Shown piece after piece: positions 46,926-56,082 of a stretch of DNA of 64,000 nt (position 1 is its first letter; the number at the start of each line of letters is the position of its first letter). A model generated the notes under the pieces. That model made no database searches and was not told where the DNA came from. It saw nothing but the letters and a program-made list of their open reading frames with translations. The stretch is taken from NCBI GenBank assembly GCA_965228015.1, contig OZ245787.1, positions 744,001 through 808,000 of the forward strand, in the 5' to 3' direction. Position numbers and translations under genes: made by a program. The DNA is from SKKY01 sp965228015 (GTDB taxonomy: Bacteria > Bacillota > Peptococcia > Peptococcales > SKKY01).

Positions 46926-48417
46926 TTACAGAGGCCAGAAAATTGGAGCAACGATCATCAATACTACATAACAGATTACCAAATAAAGGTACACCAACTT
47001 TAATGTAGTCATTGAATTTAAATCCACCTGGTCCTAATACCAATGTGTTTGGAGGTGTTCCTACTGGAGTTGCAAATGCACAAGATGCTGCCATTACTAC
47101 TACCATAAGAATCGCCTGTGGACTTGCACCAATTCCATCAGCAATCGCTAAACAAATTGGAGCAAGAAGTGTTGTACTTGCTGCATTTGACATAAACTGA
47201 GTTAAGATTGAAGTTAACCAGAACATAGCTGACATAATTACAAATGGGCTTGGGCTATCTCCCAATGCTCCAACAACCATATTTGCGATCATTTTTCCAG
47301 CACCTGTGCTGTTCATAGCTGACGCTAATGGAAGCATACCAGCAAATAAGAAGATTGTTGTCCAGTCAATTGATCTGTAAGCTTGTTTCTCTTTAACAAT
47401 ACCTGTAAGTACACAAGCTAAAGCACCTATTGTTGAAGCAACGTGTAAAGGCATGTTTAACATTCCTGGTAATTTTTTACCAAAAGCCATTACGATAACT
47501 ACTATTAATAAAATTGCTATAGAAATAATTTGATGAGTTTTATTATGAACTTTGTTCTCATCAGCAACTGGAGTTGAACCATCATCTTCAACTTTTCTGT
47601 CAGGAATTAATCTTCTGCCAATTGTTAGAAGATAAATACCGCCAGCGATAGTCATTGGACCACCCGCTAAAGCGAATTCAAAGAAACCAAACTGTTCTAA
47701 TCCAGCAGTTCCTAATACACCATCAACAACTAAGTTTGGAGGTGTACCAACTAGCGATAATGTTCCACTAAGACCAGCAACTAAAGCAAGAGGCATCAAG
47801 ATTCTTCCTCTGTTCCAGCCAGCTGAGTTTGCAATACCAATACATACTGGAAGTAATACAGCTGCTGTACCTGTGTTACTTAATATTGATGATAAACCTG
47901 CAGCAAGCAAGAATACACCTGCTGATAAGCCAAACTCACTGCCTCCAGCAAGTCCAACCACTTTGTCACCAATAGCTTTTGCAACACCTGTTTCAAACAG
48001 TGATGCACCTACTACGAACATATCTGCAAAAAGTACTACGTTGTAATCTTGAAGACCAGCAAAACCTTCTTTTGCAGTTAATACTTTTGTAAGAATTAAG
48101 ATTACAGGAACTGACATTGCAGTAATTGCAAGAGGAATCAACTCTGTAATAAAGAAAAACGCTGCAATTGCTAATACTACTAACGTAATTTTAGCATCCT
48201 TTGCTTTTTTTGCAGCAGCAGCTGCTGCCTTTGCTTCTTCTTCCGCTTTTTTAGCTGCTTCTTCTTCAGCAACTTTCTTTTCAGCTTCTATTTGCTCTGC
48301 AGTTTTTTCTTCAGCTGCAGCTGGTGCTGGCGCTGATTCTGCTGTTTGAGCAAAAGCTAATGAGCCAAAATTAAAAATAAATGTAATTAATAGAATAGGT
48401 GCTAATGTTTTTTTCAT
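46926..48417 (-). pseudogene. Tandem SLC13/DASS-family paralogue, frameshifted at the C-terminus
   Basis: It is closely similar to the gene at 44847-46328 along its whole length, including the signal peptide, an AESAPAPAAAEEK linker and a slightly longer A/E/K-rich segment, the SNTGTAAVLLPVCIGIA and SNAASTTLLAPICLAIA motifs and both TPPN stretches. In the second SNT motif Thr is replaced by Ala (SNA), a possible change in substrate or ion binding. Near 46983 an extra T converts VPLLVI... to VPLFGN...; removing it restores a C-terminus APIFWPL and stop at 46926. As written it runs on to 46885 through the terminator. Confidence 0.83.
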
Positions 48418-48580
48418 CAGTTACCCTCCAATTTATAATTAAATTACTAAACTTAATTGATCTTTGTGATTGATCGTTGATTAACTTTAAACTACCCTCC
48501 TCTTTTTTATTATTTATTGAGCATCTGCTGAATCCTCAGTAAGTGTAAAATAATTATGGGTAAAAAAACAAAAAAATATT

Positions 48581-50056
48581 AGAGCAACTCCTTATGTTAC
48601 AATTAAATCGCTAAACCAAATCGCAAAAAAGGAGAAACTCTAATGAATAATATTATACATGAAATTGCAACTAAAATCGGTAAAGAAATAGCAGAAAATA
48701 TGGAAACAACTTTAATTGAGGGAAATAATATATCTGAATTCATTTTAAAAACCAAAAAATGCTGGATGAAGTTGGGGTTGCAATTACGGAAAAAGCACTT
48801 GAAACTGTAGATATTTTAGTTAAAAAAGATTGTGTAAGAAAAAGAGACTGGAAAATAAAGGAAACAAAGTCGAAGAAAAGTTTGGCGACGATATTTGGTG
48901 AAGTAACCTATAAAAGAACGTATTATGTTTATAAAATTACCGGTGAATATAAATACTTATCTGATGAAGCTGTTGGTATTGAAGCAAATGACAGAATGGA
49001 TATATTGCTAGAATCAATGTTAATAGAAGAAGCAATAGAGATACCATACAGAAAAAGTAGCGAAAAAATATCGAAGAATGTGTATCTTACTGGTCAAACA
49101 GTAATGAATTCTATTAGAAAGCTTAAAGATATTTCTAATCATGCAGCACCAGTGAAAAAACTGATTCTCAAGCTAAGGTTTTGTACATCGAAGCTGATGA
49201 AGATCATGTTTCACTTCAAAGAGGAACATGTGCCGAACCTAGATTAATTTATGTTCACGAAGGTAAGTGAAAGGTAAGTAAAGATAGATATGAATTAATA
49301 AATCCCAGATACTTTAGTGGTCTCTACCAAGATAGTGCTGATTTATGGCTTGAAGTAGCTGATTATATTGATAGCAACTATGAAGAAGAAACTATTGAAA
49401 AGATATATTTATCAGGAGATGGAGCCAACTGGATAAAACAAGGCAAAGAATGGATTAAAGATAGTATCTATGTTTTAGATAGATACTATTTGTCGAAATA
49501 TATAAAGAAGGCAACTGCTCATATGAAAGGCACACACCAAATGATGTGGTATTACATAAATACGAAAAGGAAAGATTTCGTAAAAGATTTATTCAAAGCA
49601 ATAATTGAAGAAACAGAATCAGAAACAAAAAATAGAAGCGATAAAAGATGCTAGAAGTTATGTGTTAAATAATTGGGAAGGTATAATGAATCAATATGAC
49701 CCGGATTATATAGGTTGTAGCACAGAAGGCCATATTAGTCATATATTATCTGCAAGATTAAGTTCAAGGCCTCTAAGCTGGTGCAGAGAAGGTGTTGATC
49801 AAATGTCACGTCTGAGGGCTTTTAAGGCTAATTCAGGTAATGTATATGATTTAGTAAAAGAAAAGAAAGAAGCAAGAAAAACAGAAACAAGAATCATAAA
49901 ATTAGAAAGCCGTGTTATAAAAAAGCTACGAACCTAATATCAGATGAGAAATTCGGCAATGTGCCAGTAGTTTTAACTGGTAAGAGAACTTGGAAAAGAG
50001 AATTGTTTAAAAGGATAGCGAGTGCGATTTAGCACGTAATACATACAAGGGGTTTT
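48581..50056 (+). mobile_element. ISLre2-family element, decayed
   Basis: A single-gene element around an ISLre2/UPF0236 transposase. Ends are approximate: an imperfect inverted repeat (ACTCCTTATGTTAC at 48587-48600 against the complement of GTAATACATACAAGGGG near 50036-50052) brackets the gene. No target duplication could be confirmed. Confidence 0.7.
48643..50031 (+). pseudogene. ISLre2-family (UPF0236) transposase, several frameshifts
   Basis: It starts MNNIIHEIATKIGKEIAENM with AAAGGAG upstream. Family hallmarks are FGEVTYKRTYY, YLSGDGANWI (49410-49440, in another frame), and YIGCSTEGHISHILSARLSSRPLSWCREGVDQMSRLRAFKANSG shortened here to its key residues STEGH...SRLSSRP. A lost A near 48756, changes near 49180-49260 and near 49600, and a shift near 49925 (after which the natural end follows at 50031) leave it inactive. 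Confidence 0.82.
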
Positions 50057-50152
50057 TATTCTTTTAAAACCCATAATTAATTGATACGATCTGAATTACA
50101 TCCAAATTTCATTCCTCCGGTTATTATGGTATATTATTATCAGGGTGATAAT

Positions 50153-51361
50153 ATGAATATAGTTGGTATCGTTGCAGAATATAATCCATTTCACAATGGA
50201 CATTTATATCATTTAAATAAAGCTAAAGAGCTTGCTAATGCAGATTATTCCATAGCTATCATGAGCAGCAACTTTGTTCAGAGAGGGGAGCCTTCTATTT
50301 TTTCCAAATGGCAAAGAGCAGAAACGGCAGTAAACAACGGAGTAGACCTAGTTCTTGAATTACCCGTTCTTTTCTCCTCCAGAAGTGCATACCACTTTGC
50401 TTTTGGAAGCATTTTCTCTTTAGAAAAATCTAACGTAATAACTCATCTTGCCTTTGGATCTGAAGACCCGGACTTAAGTGAATTAAACAAAATCGCTTCC
50501 CTGCTGGCTAAAGAAAATCCCACTTTTAAAAATTTATTAAAAAAACATTTAAAACAAGGACTTTCATATCCAAAAGCCCGAGAAAAAGCTCTAAATGAAT
50601 ATTTTCCTGAAATGTCTGTTGATCTCAATCAGTCTAATGTTATTCTTGCAATAAACTACCTTAGAGTATTAGATGAACTACATTCTCCTATTATTCCTGT
50701 TCCAATAAAAAGAATTGGTGCATACCATAATTTGAGTCCGGTAAACAATATTGCTGGAGCAACCTTGATTAGAAATTTAATGAAAAATAAGGACTCCTCC
50801 TATGAAAATTTTTTAACTGATAATACTATAAAAGTAATTGAAAAACATCTTAAAAATGGCTTCGAACCTGTCTTCTTAGATGACTTTAATACTCAGATTA
50901 TGTACCAGCTTAGAAAAATCAAAAAAGAAGACTTAATAAATTTCCCGGGTGCAAAAGAAGGTTTGGAAAATAAATTAATTAACTCCTTGTGTGAAGGCAA
51001 TTATTTAGATGAAATTGTATCTTTGGTTAAAAGTAAACGGTTTACAGAAACAAGAATTAAAAGAATTCTAATAGAAATACTTTTAGAACTAAATAACCAA
51101 TTCGATAATTCAACTCCTGAATATTTAAGAGTTTTAGCTTTTAATGAAAAAGGAAGAGATATTTTAAATAAAATTAACCAAAAAAGTTCTCTCCCGGTAA
51201 TTACAAAATTTGCAGATTTTTACAATAAGTCTGATTTAAGGAGTAAAAAACTGTTGGATTTAGAAATTATTTCAACCAATATTTACACTCAAATCCAAAA
51301 AAACATAAAATATAACTCATATAATCAGGAGTTTACAATGTCTCCTTTATATCTTTCTTAA
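50153..51361 (+). CDS. tmcAL: tRNA(Met) cytidine acetate ligase
   Basis: A 402-residue protein of the TmcAL (YlbM) family with an adenylyltransferase-like N-terminus, GIVAEYNPFHNGHLYHL (HxGH motif, about residues 4-20), SSNFVQRGEPSIFSKW and IRNLMKN. It uses ATP and acetate to make N4-acetylcytidine at the wobble position of elongator tRNA(Met). ATG 50153 is chosen (AGGGTGAT 5-6 bases upstream, homology starts here); the frame also opens at 50081. It converges on the coiled-coil gene with a 29-bp overlap. Intact. Confidence 0.9.
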   Translation: MNIVGIVAEYNPFHNGHLYHLNKAKELANADYSIAIMSSNFVQRGEPSIFSKWQRAETAVNNGVDLVLELPVLFSSRSAYHFAFGSIFSLEKSNVITHLAFGSEDPDLSELNKIASLLAKENPTFKNLLKKHLKQGLSYPKAREKALNEYFPEMSVDLNQSNVILAINYLRVLDELHSPIIPVPIKRIGAYHNLSPVNNIAGATLIRNLMKNKDSSYENFLTDNTIKVIEKHLKNGFEPVFLDDFNTQIMYQLRKIKKEDLINFPGAKEGLENKLINSLCEGNYLDEIVSLVKSKRFTETRIKRILIEILLELNNQFDNSTPEYLRVLAFNEKGRDILNKINQKSSLPVITKFADFYNKSDLRSKKLLDLEIISTNIYTQIQKNIKYNSYNQEFTMSPLYLS

Positions 51362-51929
51362 TATTAATCACTTTAGTTTCAGAATTATCCCCTCCAACTT
51401 CAAGGGGTATTTCTTTTTCCTTTAAATTTAAAGTATTGGCAGAAACTGTACTGATTGATCCTGACTGTTTCATTTTATATTTATTAATCGTGGATTTAAT
51501 TTCAGTCTTTCCAGCCCTGATTTCTTTTAGTTGCTTATCCATTCTTTTTTCAAGGTCAGACATAATTTCATCTACATACTGGTATGAACCTTGAATTATT
51601 TTTGCTGATTTTTGATTTGCATTATCAACAATTTCTTTAGCTTTTTGGTTTGCAATTTTAATTATTTCTTTCTCATCACACATTTCAAGCATTTTATTTT
51701 CTGTGGTACTTACTATTTTTTTTGCTTCTTCTTTTGCATCTTTAAAGATTCTCTCTTTTTCTTTAGTAATCCACTGAGCCTGTCTGATATCTTCCGGGAT
51801 ATGCGCCCTTAAAGCATCTACATATTTGTATAGCAGGTCTTCCTCAATAAGTACTTTTGTGGTTAAAGGCATTTTTTTTGCTAACTGAATTTCTCTTTCC
51901 AGCTCATCAATTACATTAATTATTTCCAT
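51333..51929 (-). CDS. Coiled-coil protein of unknown function
   Basis: A 198-residue charged protein with a long predicted helix (about 50-150) rich in K, E and A, including KERIFKDAKEEAKKIVSTTENK and AKEIVDNANQKSAKIIQ, resembling DivIVA-like or ATP-synthase-b-like coiled coils. The last 40 residues are less ordered. A gene of this type usually follows rsmD in Clostridia-like genomes. Its ATG overlaps the rsmD end by 10 bp. No catalytic motif is seen; function unknown. Confidence 0.72.
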   Translation of the reverse strand: MEIINVIDELEREIQLAKKMPLTTKVLIEEDLLYKYVDALRAHIPEDIRQAQWITKEKERIFKDAKEEAKKIVSTTENKMLEMCDEKEIIKIANQKAKEIVDNANQKSAKIIQGSYQYVDEIMSDLEKRMDKQLKEIRAGKTEIKSTINKYKMKQSGSISTVSANTLNLKEKEIPLEVGGDNSETKVINIKKDIKETL

Positions 51930-52495
51930 AATCTATACCCCTCTTTTTTTTGAAAATAAAATACTTTTGTATCACCATATTTTGACTCTTTAACGCTTTC
52001 GAAAACTTCATTTTCCAGCTCTTTAAGATCTATTTTTTCTGGAGTTTCTATAATTAATACTCCGTTATTATTTAAAATATCTAAAGAAGATAATTTTTTT
52101 ATAACTTCAGAATAATACTTACCATAATATGGAGGATCTAAAAAAATAAGATCAAATTTAATATTTTCTTTTTCAGCAATATCTAAAAATTTTTCCCAAC
52201 TCATATTATATGAAGATATTTTTGCTGACATATCTAATTTTTTTACATTTTCCATAATAGTATAATAAGCATTTTTATCATTTTCAACTAAATAAGCGAA
52301 ATTAGAGCCTCTGCTTATTGATTCTAAGGCTAAATTCCCACTTCCTGAAAAAAGATCTAAAATTACAGCTCCTTCAATCTTCTCTCTAAGAGTATTAAAT
52401 ATCCCCTCTTTAACCCGGTCACTAGTTGGGCGAGTTTTTATTCCTTTAGGAGCTTTAATTTCTCTTCTTTTGTGGGTTCCGACTATTATTCTCAA
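51920..52495 (-). CDS. rsmD: 16S rRNA (guanine966-N2)-methyltransferase RsmD
   Basis: A 191-residue SAM-dependent methyltransferase. RPTSDRVKEGIFN (about 22-34), the SAM loop VILDLFSGSGNLALE (about 44-58), and the catalytic LIFLDPPYYGKYY (about 115-127, N/DPPY motif) are all present. Homology with RsmD begins at the TTG codon 52495, and AGGTGAT lies 6-9 bases upstream, so a TTG start is used. A TGGTATAAT -10 lies between the gene and ISL3 copy 2. Confidence 0.93.
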   Translation of the reverse strand: MRIIVGTHKRREIKAPKGIKTRPTSDRVKEGIFNTLREKIEGAVILDLFSGSGNLALESISRGSNFAYLVENDKNAYYTIMENVKKLDMSAKISSYNMSWEKFLDIAEKENIKFDLIFLDPPYYGKYYSEVIKKLSSLDILNNNGVLIIETPEKIDLKELENEVFESVKESKYGDTKVFYFQKKEGYRLWK

Positions 52496-52541
52496 ATTTT
52501 ATCACCTGTAATTTTTTTATAATTATACCATTAAAAAAAGG

Positions 52542-53928
52542 GATTCTACAATAAATGTTGGGGTGGTAAAAACCATTCTGACATTTTTTTGCGAAAAAAT
52601 ACAGAGCATTGGGTAAATCCATATTAGAGAACACTCGCTGTAATCTAAGGAGAAATTTACTTATGCTCTATAATAACTATTATATTAAAAAATTAATTGG
52701 TTTTAAAGGGATAATTTTAGAACAATTAGAAACTTCTTCTGATTCAATGTCCTTTTCTTTTTCTCTGGAGATTAAAACTCACAATTACCCCAAATGCCAT
52801 CAACAAACCAGTAAAGTTCATGATTACAGAATTCAAATGATAAAAGATATTTCCATCTCAGGGAAGAAAACCTACCTTTACTACAAAAAAAGAAGGTACG
52901 TTTATAATCACTGCAATAAAAAATTCTACGAAAAAAATGATTTTCTCCCCCGCTATCAAAGAATGACCAGCAGGCTGATAAAATACATAATTACTCGAAT
53001 GAAAAATGTTTACTCTGTATCTGATATTGCCAAAGAGAATAATATTTCACCATCAACGGCTCTCAGGCTTTTTAGATTCATAAACTATTCCCTAACAAAA
53101 TTGCCCGAAGCAATCTCTATTGATGAATTTAAAGGTAACGCCGGGGGCAAAAAGTACCAGTGCATATTAACTGATCCCTAAAACAAGAAGGTACTTGATA
53201 TTCTTCACGGAAGAGAACAACACATTTTATCGGACTATTTCAGGAAATTCAATGACAGGGATAAAGTAAAATACTTCATTATGGATATGTGGCAACCTTA
53301 CAAGGATATTGCTGAAACATATTTTAAAAATGCAACTATCATTATCGATAAATTCCATTTCATTAGGCAGGTCACTTAGGCATTTGAAAGAATTAGGAAA
53401 GATGAGCAAAAGAAATTTGCCAAGGAAAGGCGAAGATATTTCAAAAGAAGTCGCTCCCTTCTCTTAAAAAGAATGAAGTATTTAACTCCTGAAGAAATTG
53501 ACCAGGTAAACGTTATGCTTGCTACTTCTGAGAAACTGCAAAAAGCTTATATGTTAAAAGAAAAATTTTATAACTTTGTTGACAGCAGTGATTTAGAAAG
53601 TGCAAAAAAGAATTTGAAAGCCTGGTATATGTTTGTTATGTTCTGTGAGCTTGAAGAATTCGATAAATGCTCCAGAACCATTTTCAACTGGCAGAAATAT
53701 ATTCTTAATTCATTTACTTGTACTTATACTAACGGATATACAGAAGGAGTTAACAACAAAATTAAGGTTTTAAAAAGAAATACTTATGGTGTAAGAAATT
53801 TTTGGAGATTCAAAAACAGAATAATGCACGTAATGAACTAAAAACAATTTAAAAAAGTACCGCATTTTTCAATGCGGTACTCATGGAATCTAATCTAATT
53901 GGGTTACCCCAACATTTGACAAAGAACC
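52542..53928 (+). mobile_element. ISL3-family insertion sequence, copy 2
   Basis: Almost identical to copy 1. The left end is GATTCTACAATAAATGTTGG (one change from copy 1), and the right end is ...ACATTTGACAAAGAACC at 53928. No 8-bp target duplication is evident (TTAAAGAG at the right, AAAAAAGG at the left), unlike copy 1. It inserted into the stem of the mmdB terminator or next to it. Confidence 0.9.
52663..53841 (+). pseudogene. ISL3-family transposase, copy 2, two nonsense codons
   Basis: From ATG 52663 (AAGGAGAAAT upstream) one frame runs to 53841, interrupted by TAA at about 53178 (copy 1 has CAA, ...LTDP-Q-NKKVLD) and TAG at about 53377 (copy 1 has TGG, RQVT-W-AFERI). Both are C:G->T:A changes. 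Frame errors seen in copy 1 are absent here, so the two copies together show the ancestral protein. Confidence 0.9.
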
Positions 53929-53963
53929 TTAAAGAGATGGCAAAAGCCATCTCTTTAAGGTTC
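53924..53963 (-). terminator. Terminator after mmdB
   Basis: An 18-bp perfect stem (GAACCTTAAAGAGATGGC and its complement, loop AAAA) lies 5 bp after the mmdB stop codon. The outer GAACC of the left arm is the terminal sequence of ISL3 copy 2. Confidence 0.85.
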
Positions 53964-53967
53964 TTAA

Positions 53968-55194
53968 TTAAGCAAACATCGCTAAAAGTACACCGGCTGC
54001 TACTGCAGAACCAAGTACACCTGCAACGTTTGGACCCATAGCGTGCATTAACAGGAAGTTTCTTGGGTTTTCTTTCTGTCCAACAACCTGAACAACCCTT
54101 GCTGCCATTGGAACTGCTGATACACCAGCTGAACCAATTAGTGGGTTAACTTGTTTGCCAGAAAGTAGACACATAACGTTTCCTAAAATAACACCTGCTG
54201 CTGTACCAACACAGAAAGCCATTAATCCTAAACCAACGATCATTAATGTTTGAGTTGTTAAGAAAGCTTCAGCTGTAGCTGTTGATCCAACAGTTACAGC
54301 TAAGAAGATTGTAACTATGTTCATTAATGCGTTTTGAGCTGTATCATTTAAACGTTCAACAACACCAGAAACACGGAACAAGTTACCAAGCATTAACATA
54401 CCAACAAGCGGACCTGCATCTGGTAAGAAAAGAATACATACAACAGATACCATTATTGGGAATACTATAAGCTCTAATTTTGAAACTGTTCTTAACTGCT
54501 TCATAACAATTTTTCTGTTAGCTGAAGTAGTTAATGCCTTCATAATTGGAGGCTGAATAATTGGAATAAGAGCCATGTATGAATATGCTGCTACGGCAAT
54601 TGGACCAAGTAAGTATGGAGCCAGTTTACTTGTAACATAAATCGCAGTTGGACCATCAGCACCACCGATGATAGCAATAGAACTTGCTTCTTGAGCAGTG
54701 AATCCTAACATACCAGCAACAATAAATGCTCCGAAGATACCAAACTGTGCTGCTGCACCAAGTAGTAATGTTTTTGGGTTAGCAATAAGTGGACCGAAGT
54801 CTGTCATAGCGCCAACACCCATGAAAATTATTGGAGGGTAAATACCAAACTTTACACCTCTGTAAAGATACCAAAGAAGTCCAGCAGGCTGGTCTAACTT
54901 CATAGTTAGAGCTTCTCCTGGATTTAATTGTAAGCCTGGGAAAATTAATCCCTTTGCATCATTATAAATTGTATATTCTGGATGATCAGTAATATATGGA
55001 ATATATACTGGTGGGTTAATCATTGGTGCTCCTGGAAAGTTTGTTAATAACATACCAAAAGCAATTGGTAATAATAATAATGGTTCGTACTGTTTCTTAA
55101 TTGCTAAATATAGTAGCACAAAAGATACAATCATCATTATTGCATTACCAGGCTGCATTCTTAAAAAGCCTGTTGAATTAACCAAGTCCAGCAT
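53968..55194 (-). CDS. mmdB: Na+-pumping methylmalonyl-CoA decarboxylase beta subunit
   Basis: A 408-residue membrane protein with about nine helices, the Na+-translocating beta subunit of biotin-dependent decarboxylases. The key GGADGPTAIYVTSKLAP segment (containing the conserved Asp) and GNLFRVSGVVERLN are present. It decarboxylates carboxybiotin on MmdC and exports Na+. ATG 55194 (MLDLVNSTGF) is preferred because AGGAGA lies 5 bases upstream; ATG 55221 is the alternative. Last gene of the mmdADCB order here; intact. Confidence 0.92.
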   Translation of the reverse strand: MLDLVNSTGFLRMQPGNAIMMIVSFVLLYLAIKKQYEPLLLLPIAFGMLLTNFPGAPMINPPVYIPYITDHPEYTIYNDAKGLIFPGLQLNPGEALTMKLDQPAGLLWYLYRGVKFGIYPPIIFMGVGAMTDFGPLIANPKTLLLGAAAQFGIFGAFIVAGMLGFTAQEASSIAIIGGADGPTAIYVTSKLAPYLLGPIAVAAYSYMALIPIIQPPIMKALTTSANRKIVMKQLRTVSKLELIVFPIMVSVVCILFLPDAGPLVGMLMLGNLFRVSGVVERLNDTAQNALMNIVTIFLAVTVGSTATAEAFLTTQTLMIVGLGLMAFCVGTAAGVILGNVMCLLSGKQVNPLIGSAGVSAVPMAARVVQVVGQKENPRNFLLMHAMGPNVAGVLGSAVAAGVLLAMFA

Positions 55195-55266
55195 CGCTTC
55201 TCCTGTTTGAAAATCTTGCATTGCGCGTGTACAACCCCTCTCTTAATAAATACGCTACTCAGGAAA

Positions 55267-55650
55267 TTAACCGATAACGAATAATACGTCTCCTGAGTTT
55301 ACAGCTTGTCCTTCAGCAACTGGGATTTGCTTAACTGTACCAGCTACACCTGTAGTGATTTCGTTTTCCATTTTCATAGCTTCTAAAATCATTACTACGT
55401 CGCCTTCTGCAACTGTATCGCCAACTTTTTTAAGAACTTTGAAGATTTTTCCTGGCATTGGAGCTTCTACAGTTTCGCCATCAGCAATAGCTACTGGAGC
55501 TGGGGCTGCTGAAGCTGGAGCTGGAGCCGCTGCTGGAGCTGCTGCCTTTGGAGCTTTTGGAGCTGCAACTGGAGCTGATACTGCTCCGCCTAAATCTGCA
55601 ACTTCTACTTCATAAGTATTTCCATTTACAGTAATTTGAAACTTTTTCAT
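55267..55650 (-). CDS. mmdC: Biotin carboxyl carrier subunit
   Basis: A 127-residue protein with an N-terminal strand region, an Ala/Pro-rich flexible linker (about residues 30-58) and a C-terminal biotinyl domain containing EAMKMENEI, whose lysine carries biotin. It shuttles CO2 from the MmdA carboxyltransferase to MmdB. It needs biotin ligase; a partial birA-like gene is at the right edge of the window. Confidence 0.94.
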   Translation of the reverse strand: MKKFQITVNGNTYEVEVADLGGAVSAPVAAPKAPKAAAPAAAPAPASAAPAPVAIADGETVEAPMPGKIFKVLKKVGDTVAEGDVVMILEAMKMENEITTGVAGTVKQIPVAEGQAVNSGDVLFVIG

Positions 55651-55698
55651 TATAAAATTTCCCCTTCCAACTATTCAATAAAATAATTGTTACTTTTT

Positions 55699-56049
55699 TT
55701 ATAGGTTGTTCATTGCATCAGCACGACTTGCTGCAGACCATGCTGCACCTGCTGTGCCATTAATTCTTGTAATTGACTTTACTGCTTTAGTTGAACCGCC
55801 ACAAGCAGCTATAGCTGCTGCGATAACAGCGATTAACTCAGTGTCATCTTGTTTTGCAGGAGCAGGAGCTATAGCTGCTGCTGCCTGAGGAGCTGCAGTT
55901 GCAACCTTAGGAGCAGTTTCAGACTTTTTTCCAAGTCCTGACATAAAACTACCTGCTGCCATAATGATAAACATTAATATTGTTAATACAACAAATACAG
56001 TACTAAAACCAATTGCTGTAACTTTTAAACCAATTATAAAATTACCCAT
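55699..56049 (-). CDS. mmdD: Methylmalonyl-CoA decarboxylase delta subunit (OadG-like)
   Basis: A 116-residue protein with one N-terminal membrane helix (about residues 4-32), an Ala/Pro-rich segment and a C-terminal cytoplasmic part, the layout of OadG/MmdD subunits that hold MmdA on the membrane complex. AAGGAGGAG precedes the start. It lies between mmdA and mmdC, as usual. Confidence 0.85.
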   Translation of the reverse strand: MGNFIIGLKVTAIGFSTVFVVLTILMFIIMAAGSFMSGLGKKSETAPKVATAAPQAAAAIAPAPAKQDDTELIAVIAAAIAACGGSTKAVKSITRINGTAGAAWSAASRADAMNNL

Positions 56050-56082
56050 TTTACTTTGTTCTCCTCCTTACTTGTTTTTTTA

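Noticed and set aside
7178..53378. Reassigned stop codons (TGA or TAG read as Trp/other) explaining the in-frame stops
   Set aside because: TAA, TAG and TGA all act as ordinary stops here (lrgB and cca end with TGA, phoR and pstB with TAG), and TGA/TAG appear in place of both W and Q codons; TGG is used normally elsewhere. Simple mutation explains them better.
31167..53928. CRISPR-like repeats
   Set aside because: All long repeats in the window are IS copies or hairpins; there is no array of short regular direct repeats with unique spacers and no cas gene.
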